DNA from: an uncultured Sutterella sp.
GTDB lineage: Bacteria > Pseudomonadota > Gammaproteobacteria > Burkholderiales > Burkholderiaceae_F
NCBI GenBank assembly: GCA_900545335.1
Contig: UQYP01000011.1
Coordinates: forward strand, 10,158 to 74,157
Length of the DNA: 64,000 bases
Reading direction: 5' to 3'
Within the stretch, counting starts at the first letter, position 1; the number at the start of each line of letters is the position of its first letter. Below, piece after piece: positions 43,101-49,681 of the stretch. The notes under the pieces were generated by a model. It searched no databases, had not been told where the DNA came from, and saw only the letters and a list, made by a program, of their open reading frames with translations. The translations under genes and the position numbers were made by a program.

Positions 43101-43602
43101 AATCGGTGGTGCTGATACCAGCGCAGATGCTGATATCACGCAAGTGTTCGCTGAAGCTGCTTACACTGGCTTTAACACCGATAAGTATGCTGTTGAACCG
43201 TACTTTGGCTTAAGCTACATGCACATTAAGACCGATAGCATCGATCAAAGTGTTGGTGGTATGAGCTTTGATACGGATGTCGACAATGCTAACTTAGCAG
43301 TCACGACGTTGGGTGTCCGCGGTGCCGTTCCGTTTACGGTTGGTTCCGTCGGTATGCAAGTTAAGGGTGATCTGGCTTGGAATCACTTCTTCGGTGATAA
43401 CGAAGCTGAAGGTAAGATGCGCGTAGGCGACGCCGGCTTTGCCAAGATCAAGGGTGAAAAACTCGACAATATGGCAACGGTTGGTTTAGGCGTTGAAGCC
43501 CAGCTCACGAAGGATACGACCTTTGGTTTGTCCTACACCGGTGCGTTTGATGGTGACATCACCTCTCACGGTGTCGGCGCTAACTTGCGTATTAACTTCT
43601 AA
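40144..43602 (+). CDS. Subtilisin-type (S8) serine-protease autotransporter
   Basis: 1152 residues, secreted by type Va. An extended signal peptide region begins MNKTFKTIWNDVRRCYIVTN; the hydrophobic core follows (AVALAVAATAVLFSGVANAA). The passenger is a subtilase with D117 (GVMDSGA), H188 (NDSHGTS) and S433 (SGTSMAAP). A PATR-type beta-helix repeat (GTGTLVMTGNNTYRGGTTVEEGTLL) sits near residue 625, and the barrel is C-terminal (from about 890) ending RINF. The layout is like NalP/SphB1, which shave surface proteins; maturing other exported proteins is a plausible role. AGGAA lies 8 nt upstream of the ATG. The barrel half is clearly richer in G+C than the passenger, as if assembled from two sources. 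Confidence 0.93.
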   Translation: MNKTFKTIWNDVRRCYIVTNEAQKSHGKPSKSAVALAVAATAVLFSGVANAAYTTPLSDSYKGDPGYVASSAEEMNAAKESWKTDEYTKNWGLTALRANVAYALGYHGQGVKVGVMDSGALLQVHSDLAGDRFHAVTASGTFGQDGQRYPQQAYSSSGYDPEADTGVYHKGEKFDVTGQFTLGVNDSHGTSVVGSIGANRDGNGMHGVAWGADVYSGNTGGTDNTNYGPFLDYDYFYAGYSALVNSGVKIINNSFGTNLKQIHPDGTPEDYYTSGVELKNVTDFEYEYYLFKQMYENSYAGTDHAGKSFVDAAWDAIKGKDVIQVFTNGNNQRENPYHRALYPYFNPEAENQWIAIAGLRQDDNQAGSQDTNYQIETNFNEAGEAKYWTLTGPGQNGYATGVDDETGKPIGPSSNYYNGYEYAEGYKSFSGTSMAAPYVTGAFAVLASRYTDMSATQVRQVLLTTASHTDAEGNVIEGWNNVDGSTPAEGEVSDRMGWGVPDLEKGMYGLGQLFTHFDYNLATNPLDVWSNDISQVALDQRHREDVEWLKSVTDDGTVDGKVLASKGGDYKLENGENSIAGIEDSSIDQADAEKWRQEYFDKRAEAIRDKLANNGYNGSLTKRGTGTLVMTGNNTYRGGTTVEEGTLLGFAESFGVTGEDASATANGKVTVNGGIFGVMNKYNDTFTMRGELTSNAEAGHSVDVTINAGGTYGVVAGQDVEVGTLSFKEGAGVTVVSTDTDVLTQAYNGKAQTGTVTAEKLEGADLAVANPDYAFFKTDIKHEGNKLSATITRDKDVSVASYANSDVGEAVGQVINGATDSAIFASMVGGTKDQVRSTMDSLGSDIYLSAQNASIVNSLSVARAVKDQAIGIGEGRHVEMKDGTARLWATGIGSWSDVDYGSSMDVDTYAGFVGGEVDVTDSTKVGVFFGYGSTDFDASHYGKIESDDIHFGLYGETAFELANVTYGIVHTNQDRDVSRTINVMGQIGGADTSADADITQVFAEAAYTGFNTDKYAVEPYFGLSYMHIKTDSIDQSVGGMSFDTDVDNANLAVTTLGVRGAVPFTVGSVGMQVKGDLAWNHFFGDNEAEGKMRVGDAGFAKIKGEKLDNMATVGLGVEAQLTKDTTFGLSYTGAFDGDITSHGVGANLRINF

Positions 43603-43666
43603 TCGCATAAAGCCAAAAATAAAGAGGGAGGCTCGCCTCCCTCGCCAATCATTTCAAGTGGCTTTT

Positions 43667-43702
43667 CCCCCGAGACTTCGGTCATATTCGGGGGATTTTT
43701 TA
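43667..43702 (+). terminator. Terminator after the serine-protease autotransporter
   Basis: CCCCCGA (43667-43673) pairs with TCGGGGG (43688-43694), followed by ATTTTTTATTT. An earlier hairpin GAGGGAG / CTCCCTC (43624-43643) has no T-run. Confidence 0.85.
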
Positions 43703-43703
43703 T

Positions 43704-44870
43704 TTAATTGTTTAAAAGTCTGCTTTCTAAAAATGTTTTCCAATCAATGAGTTCTCCGTCTTTTGTAGTCATTGATCGAGCGCCCGCGTAAAGACAAATT
43801 CGCTTGGTTAGCGGGACATTTTGCAGTTGTCCCCAATAAGTGAGATTTTTGAAAAAATCACTCGAAAACGTCTGACCGGATTTCATTTCAAATCCGCACC
43901 ACGAGTCCTCATCAATAAGATCAACTTCGCGACCCTGTTGATCCCGCCAAAAACTCAGATTCGGTTCTTTAGCCTGATTAAACGCATTTTTGATGAATTC
44001 GTTGATGATTAAGTTCTCAAAAAGACCGCCTCGCAGAAAATGACTTTCTAAGTCTTCATGAGATCGAATGCCTAAAAGTGAACAGGCTAAACCGGTGTCA
44101 TAAAAATAAAGTTTGGGTGTCCTGACAAGCCGCTTTGAAAACTTTTGGTGATAAGGGTTTAAAACGTAGGCGACGTAACTCGCCTCGAGTATAGAGAGCC
44201 AACTTTTTACCGTCGTAACAGAGACGCCGCAGTCATTCGCTAACGAAGACAGATTGAGCAGTTGTCCGATCCGCCCGGCGCACAGTTTTAAAAATCGAAT
44301 AAAGGTATCCAAGTCGCCAATATTTTTTAAGAGTCTTACGTCACGCTGTACGTAGGTTTCGGTATAAAACCGATAATACTCATTCACATCAAGCGCTTTG
44401 TCATAAATTCGAGGATACATCCCGGTGAAAATTTCTTCATTCAAAGTTTGCGGTAATTTTCCTGCAGCTAAAAGTTCCCGATGAGAAAACGGTAATAATT
44501 TCAAAATCGCAGCCCTACCGGCCAAAGACTGGGTGATACTTTGCATTAAAAGGAAATTCTGTGAGCCGGCTAAAAGATACATGCCGCTGTCGTTGACTTC
44601 ATCAACATGCGTCTGCAAATAGGAAAAGAGAGATGGTACCCGTTGAATTTCGTCAAAAATACTACGGTTTGAATATGTCTTTAAAAAACCTCTCGGATCG
44701 TTTTGTGCAAAAGCTCGCAAATCAGGATCTTCCAGCGAGACATATTGGTAATCCTGAAAAGTGTTTTTCAGCAAAGTTGATTTCCCGGATTGTCTCGGCC
44801 CGGTCAGGGTGATGACCGGATACTGTTTACTTAGGGAAATAAGTTTTGAGCGAATGGTTCTTTCAATCAT
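43704..44870 (-). CDS. AAA ATPase with DUF4143 (PD-(D/E)xK-type) C-terminus, second copy
   Basis: 388 residues. Walker A GPRQSGKST is near residue 25, Walker B SIFDEIQ near 70, and the sensor region LLAGSQNFLL follows. A winged-helix middle includes LANDCGVSVTTVKSWLSILE. The C-terminal DUF4143 signature is GREVDLI then FEMKSG, again E-x-D...E-x-K. It is only distantly related to the copy at 5513-6871 and shorter. It converges on the S8 autotransporter, as the other copy converges on its autotransporter. The upstream region is a run of A/T with no visible Shine-Dalgarno. Function is unknown. Confidence 0.87.
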   Translation of the reverse strand: MIERTIRSKLISLSKQYPVITLTGPRQSGKSTLLKNTFQDYQYVSLEDPDLRAFAQNDPRGFLKTYSNRSIFDEIQRVPSLFSYLQTHVDEVNDSGMYLLAGSQNFLLMQSITQSLAGRAAILKLLPFSHRELLAAGKLPQTLNEEIFTGMYPRIYDKALDVNEYYRFYTETYVQRDVRLLKNIGDLDTFIRFLKLCAGRIGQLLNLSSLANDCGVSVTTVKSWLSILEASYVAYVLNPYHQKFSKRLVRTPKLYFYDTGLACSLLGIRSHEDLESHFLRGGLFENLIINEFIKNAFNQAKEPNLSFWRDQQGREVDLIDEDSWCGFEMKSGQTFSSDFFKNLTYWGQLQNVPLTKRICLYAGARSMTTKDGELIDWKTFLESRLLNN

Positions 44871-45060
44871 ATTAAAAATTTAATTTTTAACTTTAAATTT
44901 TTAAAAAATTATATAAAACAAATAGATAAAGTTCAATTTTAATAAACTAACTCTCTAATTCCAGTTGAGCGACAGGAGAAAATACCGTTAATGATTAAGC
45001 TGCCTTCGTTAAAATACAACTCTTGAAATAAATCAATTGACAAATTCCGGCGCTATTTTT

Positions 45061-46980
45061 ATGTGTCAGCTCAAAGTTAAACCTGCTCTTCTAGAACTCA
45101 ATGACGGAAAAGCTTATTCACCCGAATTCGGAGATATCTACGCGACGCGCAGCGGTGCGTACGGGCAGGCTTGTGCGGTGTTTTTGTCCGGTGGAGACAT
45201 TGCCTGTCATTGGGCCCATCAGAAATCTTTTACGATTCTAGAAAACGGCTTTGGGTTGGGAACAAACTTTTTGGCCACTTTAAAAGCCTGGCGTGATGAT
45301 CCCAATCGAAGCGATCGTTTGGACTACGTGAGCTTAGAGTGCTTCCCGGTAAGTACAGAAGAAATTAAAAAGTTTTGCGCACCGGAAGTTGCTTCTGAAG
45401 CTGGTGAATTAGCCCAGAAGTGGCCTGTCTGTATTCCCGGATATCACACACTTGAATTCGATGGCGGCAGAGTGCGGCTCATTCTGATTTTCGGCGACTC
45501 TCCGGTACTTTCAAAAACACTTCAGTTAAGTTATGACGCTCTCTTTTTAGATGGATTTGCGCCCGGCAAAAACCCCAGAATGTGGGACCCGGAACTCTTG
45601 AGAAATTTGTCCCGTTATGCAAAAGAAGGGGCAACAGTGACCACTTGGTGCACGAGCGGCTCGGTGAGAAGAGCGCTTGAAAGAGCGGGTTTTGCGCTTC
45701 AGAAAAAAGAAGGTTTCGGGAAAAAAAGAGAGCGGCTTTTTGGAGTAATGCGTGCCCGTCGCTCAAAGCATTACAGGCGTTGCGTTCGCGATGTCGTTAT
45801 TATCGGAGCGGGATTGGCCGGTGCCAATTTAGCCTACAGTCTCTCAAGGCAAGGTATTAAAGTTCGACTCATTGATGAAGGACCGGTGCCGGGATCAGCA
45901 GCAAGCGCTCTTTCTTGGGGTATTCTGCATCCTCATTTCACTCGCGATGACAGCCCCCTGGCGGTGCTCTCACGGGAAGGTTTCCTTTTGACACGAAACC
46001 GCTTAAAAGAACTGGAAGCAAAAATCGGTGATACTCTTTTTCATCAGGCAGGCTGCCTGCAAATGGCCCATTGTGATGAAATTTACGAGGAATGGCTTGA
46101 CGCAAAGACTAAGGAATTGCCTTTTAAACTCCCTGACGACTACGCAAAACTTTTAAATCAAAAAGAAGCGTTTGAGGCAAGCGGTCTTTCTCTTAAGCGA
46201 GGCGGGTGGTTCTTTCCTTTAGCAGGTATGGCTCGGGCAGGGGCTTTCTGTAGAGCGTTAATTGAGGCAAGCCGAGTCCCATATCGGGGCAATACGACTG
46301 TTTCCTCTTTGGTAAGAAACGGGGATTTGTGGCAGTTAATCGGTCCATTCGGTGAAGTGATTGATGAGGCCTCCGACGTAGTGGTTTCTGCTGCCATGGA
46401 TTCTTCCCGCCTGTTAAAGGCCTCTTACTTGGGGCTAGAGGCATTGCCCGGGCGAATCACCCTTTTGCGAGATACGGATTTAACGGACTTGAAGTGTCCC
46501 GTGAGCGGTGAAGGCTACATTGCTCATTTACCCGACGGTTATTGCGCAGTAGGGGCCACTTATGAATTAAAACGAAACGGTCCCTGGAGCGAAGAGTCCG
46601 CGCATTTGGCTAACCTCGAAAAGTTAGATTCTCTATTGGATAAAGCGCTCGACGTTGTTGTCACGGGGGCTTATTGCGGTGTGAGAGCTGCGGGCCCCGG
46701 AAGGCTGCCAGTTGTCGGAGCTGCGGTAGATGAGGCGGCCGTCATTGACGCACTTCAAAATGATCCGAGACTTTTAGAGAAAAAAGGTTTTGGTGAGATT
46801 GAAGGGCTTTGGGTTTTCACGGGCCTCGGATCCAGAGGGCTCTCAATGGCAACACTTTGCTCGGAAATACTTACGAGCCTTATGCTTGGGGGACCGGTGC
46901 CTGCCGAGCCGCGACTCATAAAAACATTGGCGCCTTCAAGACATCTCAGGCGCCAATGGAAAAACCATTTAATCAGTTAA
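45061..46980 (+). CDS. mnmC: Bifunctional tRNA 5-methylaminomethyl-2-thiouridine synthesis protein MnmC
   Basis: About 639 residues with two enzymes in one chain. Residues 1-~240 are the MnmC2 SAM methyltransferase (ENGFGLGTNFLATLKAWRDD; DALFLDGFAPGKNPRMWDPE). From residue ~245 on lies the FAD-dependent MnmC1 oxidoreductase (VRDVVIIGAGLAGANLAYSL; near the end GLWVFTGLGSRGLSMATL). It converts cmnm5U to mnm5U at the wobble base of tRNAs. The ATG at 45061 starts MCQLKVKPALLEL; an upstream in-frame TTG at 45037 adds eight residues. Neither start has a good Shine-Dalgarno. It is convergent with the YecA-like gene. Confidence 0.93.
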   Translation: MCQLKVKPALLELNDGKAYSPEFGDIYATRSGAYGQACAVFLSGGDIACHWAHQKSFTILENGFGLGTNFLATLKAWRDDPNRSDRLDYVSLECFPVSTEEIKKFCAPEVASEAGELAQKWPVCIPGYHTLEFDGGRVRLILIFGDSPVLSKTLQLSYDALFLDGFAPGKNPRMWDPELLRNLSRYAKEGATVTTWCTSGSVRRALERAGFALQKKEGFGKKRERLFGVMRARRSKHYRRCVRDVVIIGAGLAGANLAYSLSRQGIKVRLIDEGPVPGSAASALSWGILHPHFTRDDSPLAVLSREGFLLTRNRLKELEAKIGDTLFHQAGCLQMAHCDEIYEEWLDAKTKELPFKLPDDYAKLLNQKEAFEASGLSLKRGGWFFPLAGMARAGAFCRALIEASRVPYRGNTTVSSLVRNGDLWQLIGPFGEVIDEASDVVVSAAMDSSRLLKASYLGLEALPGRITLLRDTDLTDLKCPVSGEGYIAHLPDGYCAVGATYELKRNGPWSEESAHLANLEKLDSLLDKALDVVVTGAYCGVRAAGPGRLPVVGAAVDEAAVIDALQNDPRLLEKKGFGEIEGLWVFTGLGSRGLSMATLCSEILTSLMLGGPVPAEPRLIKTLAPSRHLRRQWKNHLIS

Positions 46981-46983
46981 CGC

Positions 46984-47694
46984 TCAGGCATTTTTGCCGC
47001 AGCAGTTTTTGTACTTTTTGCCTGATCCGCAAGGGCAGGGATCGTTGCGCCCGATTTTAGGCGTTGCGCGGCTCACAGGCTTATTGGGTAAATTGAGTTT
47101 TGCAATTTCAATGACACCCGCCATCATCTCAACCATTCCTTCTTCAAGATTGCGCACGGGATGCTCTTTTTCAACCGCTCGGCGAATGGCAAGATTTTGC
47201 TGATAATCGGGATCCTCTTCATCGAGCTCTAAAAAGCGGTGAATGCGGCAAAGCTGAGCTTCAATAGCGTCAGTGACATCTACGCGATCACTGTATTGAG
47301 CCAAAGCGTTATAAAAACCCATAGCCCAGGGTTCCAGTGCAGAGAGTCCCTCGGGACCCGTCACAGGGTTACCTTCTTCATCTTCCAAGGGGAAGATAAT
47401 GGGGTTATAGAAGTGGCGCTGAGCCTGAAAAGCCCGGATTTCCTGCAGGCGCTGATGAATGAGGGTGCGAACGGTTTCCGGTTCATCCACCTCGCAGGGG
47501 CTTCCTTCTTCGTTAAAGATGTAGGGGTACCATTCAGACTCTTCTTTAACCGGAGGATTTAAAAGTGCAATGGCTGACAGAAAGCCGTCGAGCATGCTCA
47601 CATCAAAAGTGTCATCAGCACAGCTGCTTGTTGCTAAGAGTTCGTCGAGCTGATTGATATCTTCGTCGGTAAGAGGATGATAATTTTCGTTCAT
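46984..47694 (-). CDS. YecA/UPF0149-family protein with SEC-C metal-binding tail
   Basis: 236 residues from the ATG at 47694. The YecA-type helical domain begins LTDEDINQLDELLA and contains MLDGFLSAIALLNPP and EPWAMGFYNALAQ. The C-terminus is a SEC-C zinc motif (GRNDPCPCGSGKKYKNCCG). Family members associate with ribosomes or SecA-type translocation in E. coli, but the exact role is unsettled. The open frame reaches 47805, yet the added 37 residues overlap the zapA terminator and look untranslated. AGGT lies 8 nt before the chosen ATG. Confidence 0.88.
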   Translation of the reverse strand: MNENYHPLTDEDINQLDELLATSSCADDTFDVSMLDGFLSAIALLNPPVKEESEWYPYIFNEEGSPCEVDEPETVRTLIHQRLQEIRAFQAQRHFYNPIIFPLEDEEGNPVTGPEGLSALEPWAMGFYNALAQYSDRVDVTDAIEAQLCRIHRFLELDEEDPDYQQNLAIRRAVEKEHPVRNLEEGMVEMMAGVIEIAKLNLPNKPVSRATPKIGRNDPCPCGSGKKYKNCCGKNA

Positions 47695-47704
47695 GTGGTG
47701 TACC

Positions 47705-47736
47705 TGCAAAAAACGCCGCAATAATGAGCGGCGTTT
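47705..47736 (-). terminator. Terminator after zapA
   Basis: AAACGCCGC (47711-47719) pairs with GCGGCGTTT (47728-47736), and on the minus strand runs into TTTTTTGC. Confidence 0.88.
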
Positions 47737-47758
47737 AAGTAATGGATAAAAAATCCGA

Positions 47759-48097
47759 TTATTGAGCGCCGCTATCGGTCGGTTTGTCGGACAATGTACT
47801 GTCACACAAAGCGATCAAAGAATCAATTTGGCCTTTGGAGCGATTCATATCTTCGACGGCTTTATTCATTTCTTCAACAGCTTGGCGCTGAAGCAAGTTT
47901 TCGTAAGCGATGCGCAACGCGGCGAGCACTGCAACCGAATCGGGCGAAAAAACTTTGCCCGGTTGGTGAATTTCCTGCATTTTGCTTTGCACGAGCTCGG
48001 CGCAGGCGCGCAAATTCGCTTCCTCTTCGGGGGCCACCGCCAGACGATAGTCTCGTCCCATGATGGTCAATGTCAAGGTTTTACGCGCAGTCATCAT
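47759..48097 (-). CDS. zapA: Cell-division protein ZapA
   Basis: 112 residues. The N-terminal globular part (LTLTIMGRDYRLAVAPEEEA, then NLRACAELVQSKM) is followed by a long coiled coil (AALRIAYENLLQRQAVEEMN...DMNRS), the ZapA layout. ZapA crosslinks FtsZ protofilaments at the division ring. It is 16 nt downstream of a ZapB-like coiled-coil gene and has a strong terminator. I saw no 6S RNA next to it, although that is the usual neighbour in gammaproteobacteria. Confidence 0.9.
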   Translation of the reverse strand: MMTARKTLTLTIMGRDYRLAVAPEEEANLRACAELVQSKMQEIHQPGKVFSPDSVAVLAALRIAYENLLQRQAVEEMNKAVEDMNRSKGQIDSLIALCDSTLSDKPTDSGAQ

Positions 48098-48113
48098 TAT
48101 CGAAAGTATTCAG

Positions 48114-48344
48114 TTAGAAATTCATGGGTTGATCGTTGCTCACGGTTTGCTGAGCTTTTTCAATGGAGCGGATCAAAGCGTCAAGACGCTCGATGGCTTC
48201 CTGCGTTTCAGCCTTGGTCAAACCGGCTTCATTTTCCTTTTGTGTCAGGAGGGCTTGCAATTGTTCGTTTTGAGCACGCAAATCATTGACTTCCTGAATA
48301 AGGGCACGAACACGATCGGCTAAAAGTTCAAGTTTTTCTTGCAT
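48114..48344 (-). CDS. Small coiled-coil protein, ZapB-like
   Basis: 76 residues, nearly all one amphipathic coiled coil with regular Leu/Ile heptads (LELLADRVRALIQEVNDLRA, then QNEQLQALLTQKENEAGLTK). Length, shape and position directly upstream of zapA match the ZapB-like proteins of betaproteobacteria. The partner role with ZapA at the Z-ring is inferred from context. Confidence 0.8.
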   Translation of the reverse strand: MQEKLELLADRVRALIQEVNDLRAQNEQLQALLTQKENEAGLTKAETQEAIERLDALIRSIEKAQQTVSNDQPMNF

Positions 48345-48370
48345 CTTCTTTTTATCCTTTGGCTAAGGGA

Positions 48371-48883
48371 TTAGTGGGCATTCTGCTCCACATCTTCCTG
48401 GGCTTTTTGAGCTTGGTCAATAACAGTCAGATCCTGATTTTCAGGCATGAAGGCTTCATCGTCGCCCAAAATCATTTGGTCGGCTTGAGTTTCTTCAGGC
48501 ATCGGAGTGAATTCGTAACGGGTGAGACGACCGGAGTCATCAAAGTAAACAGTGAGACGTCTCATCTGCGGATCACCGAAGCGGGGATTAACGTAGTAGA
48601 GATAATCCCAACGGTTTTGATGGAACATGTCACGCAAAAGCGGTACACCTAACAGGAATTGCACCTGAAGCTGCGTCATACCGAGGTGAAGCTGATCGAC
48701 CATTTCTTTGGTGATCAAGTTGCCCTGATGAGTATCAGGACGATACGGTTTAATAACAGAGGTAATCGCTTCGGACGGTTGGAACCATTCGTTGAAGGCA
48801 TCCCACTGGGACTGCACTTGGGCGCAACCGGACAATACGAGCGTGGCCGCAAGGGCGCCCGTCAGCATACATTTCTTGTACAT
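48371..48883 (-). CDS. bamE: Outer-membrane assembly lipoprotein BamE
   Basis: About 170 residues. The lipobox is LSGC following MYKKCMLTGALAATLVLSGC (Cys20). The SmpA/OmlA domain reads ITKEMVDQLHLGMTQLQVQF, GVPLLRDMFHQNRWDYLYYV and RRLTVYFDDSGRLTRYE, characteristic of BamE, which stabilises BamD in the barrel-assembly machine. An acidic tail (EETQADQMILGDDEAFMPEN) extends past the domain and is longer than in E. coli. It is divergent from fur, the usual beta/gamma order. A GTG three codons upstream is an alternative start. Confidence 0.92.
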   Translation of the reverse strand: MYKKCMLTGALAATLVLSGCAQVQSQWDAFNEWFQPSEAITSVIKPYRPDTHQGNLITKEMVDQLHLGMTQLQVQFLLGVPLLRDMFHQNRWDYLYYVNPRFGDPQMRRLTVYFDDSGRLTRYEFTPMPEETQADQMILGDDEAFMPENQDLTVIDQAQKAQEDVEQNAH

Positions 48884-49202
48884 AGGTGACACGTTTTCGC
48901 AATGCGTTAGTCTTCTGATCCCTGAATGATAAACTAATGCGCCTTCTAACGCCTATGATTGCGAAGAATTTTTTAAGGGGCTGCTGTAGAAAAAACAAAA
49001 ATGTAATTATGAGCGGTAACATTGCCGCAAGTGGGCTCATAGAATTTAATTTAAGGACAGGTTTTCAGTCAGTGACGCATTGATTCTGAAAGAAATTGTT
49101 AACGCATTGAAGGCTCTAACTTTTTAGGTATCAGCATGATATGATTAGCCGAAAACAAAGCAGCGGAGTTGTTGCTTATTTGCAGTGTTAGAGGAAAAAC
49201 AA
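48884..49202. promoter_or_regulatory. Divergent bamE/fur promoter region with long inverted repeat
   Basis: In this 319-bp gap, CGCAAT-GCGTTAG (48898-48910) is mirrored by CTAACGC (48946-48952) and ATTGCG (48958-48963). An AATGATAAACTAATG stretch (48925-48939) is only a partial match to a Fur box. No further gene is visible. The fur Shine-Dalgarno GAGGAA lies at the right end. Confidence 0.4.
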
Positions 49203-49646
49203 TTGAAATACGATCCGAGTGATTTAAAAAATTTGGGATTGAAAGCGACGGCACCGCGCCTTCGTATTTTGTCGCTCTTTCAAAAGGCAGCTTTAACCAA
49301 TAAGCGTCACTTAACGGCCGATGAAGTTTTCTCTCAACTCAAAGATGAGGGAGAGGACGTCGGTTTGGCGACTGTTTATCGTGTGCTCACTCAATTTGAA
49401 GTGGCGGGTCTTTTGCGCCGCCATCATTTCGATAGTGAAAGCGCCTCCTATGAATTGGGCGAACCCGAGCATCATGATCACTTGGTGTGCCTGCAGTGCG
49501 GCAAGATCGAAGAGTTTGTCGATATTGATATTGAAAGAAAACAGCAGGAAATTGCCACTCGTTTCGGCTACACGCTAGATCACCACACGCTCTGCCTCTA
49601 CGGAATTTGTAAAGAGTGCCAGGAGAAAAACGCAGCTAAAAAATAA
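49203..49646 (+). CDS. fur: Ferric uptake regulator Fur
   Basis: 147 residues from the TTG at 49203. The winged helix (LKNLGLKATAPRLRILSLFQ; VFSQLKDEGEDVGLATVYRV) is followed by the dimer/metal domain with YELGEPEHHDHLVCLQCGKI, an H-rich site and two C-x2-C pairs (CLQC, CKEC) for the structural zinc. Fur represses iron-uptake genes with Fe2+. The TTG is chosen because GAGGAA lies 6 nt upstream; the earlier in-frame GTG (49185) would place that Shine-Dalgarno inside the gene. recN is convergent downstream. Confidence 0.95.
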   Translation: MKYDPSDLKNLGLKATAPRLRILSLFQKAALTNKRHLTADEVFSQLKDEGEDVGLATVYRVLTQFEVAGLLRRHHFDSESASYELGEPEHHDHLVCLQCGKIEEFVDIDIERKQQEIATRFGYTLDHHTLCLYGICKECQEKNAAKK

Positions 49647-49681
49647 GCTCACGCTTTTAAAGAAGTCTTTTTTGAAACGCT

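Noticed and set aside
42025..43143. 372-codon open frame on the minus strand opposite the subtilase autotransporter
   Set aside because: It mirrors the strongly biased codons of the barrel gene, has no recognisable domain and no Shine-Dalgarno, and the plus-strand gene is certain.
43624..43643. GC-rich hairpin as the main autotransporter terminator
   Set aside because: It has almost no loop and no T-run; the hairpin at 43667-43694 with ATTTTTT is better.
47695..47760. 6S RNA next to zapA
   Set aside because: Only a terminator hairpin fits between zapA and the YecA-like gene; there is no room for a ~180-nt RNA.
48925..48939. Fur box upstream of fur/bamE
   Set aside because: Only a partial match to the 19-bp consensus; chance in an AT-rich spacer is as likely.
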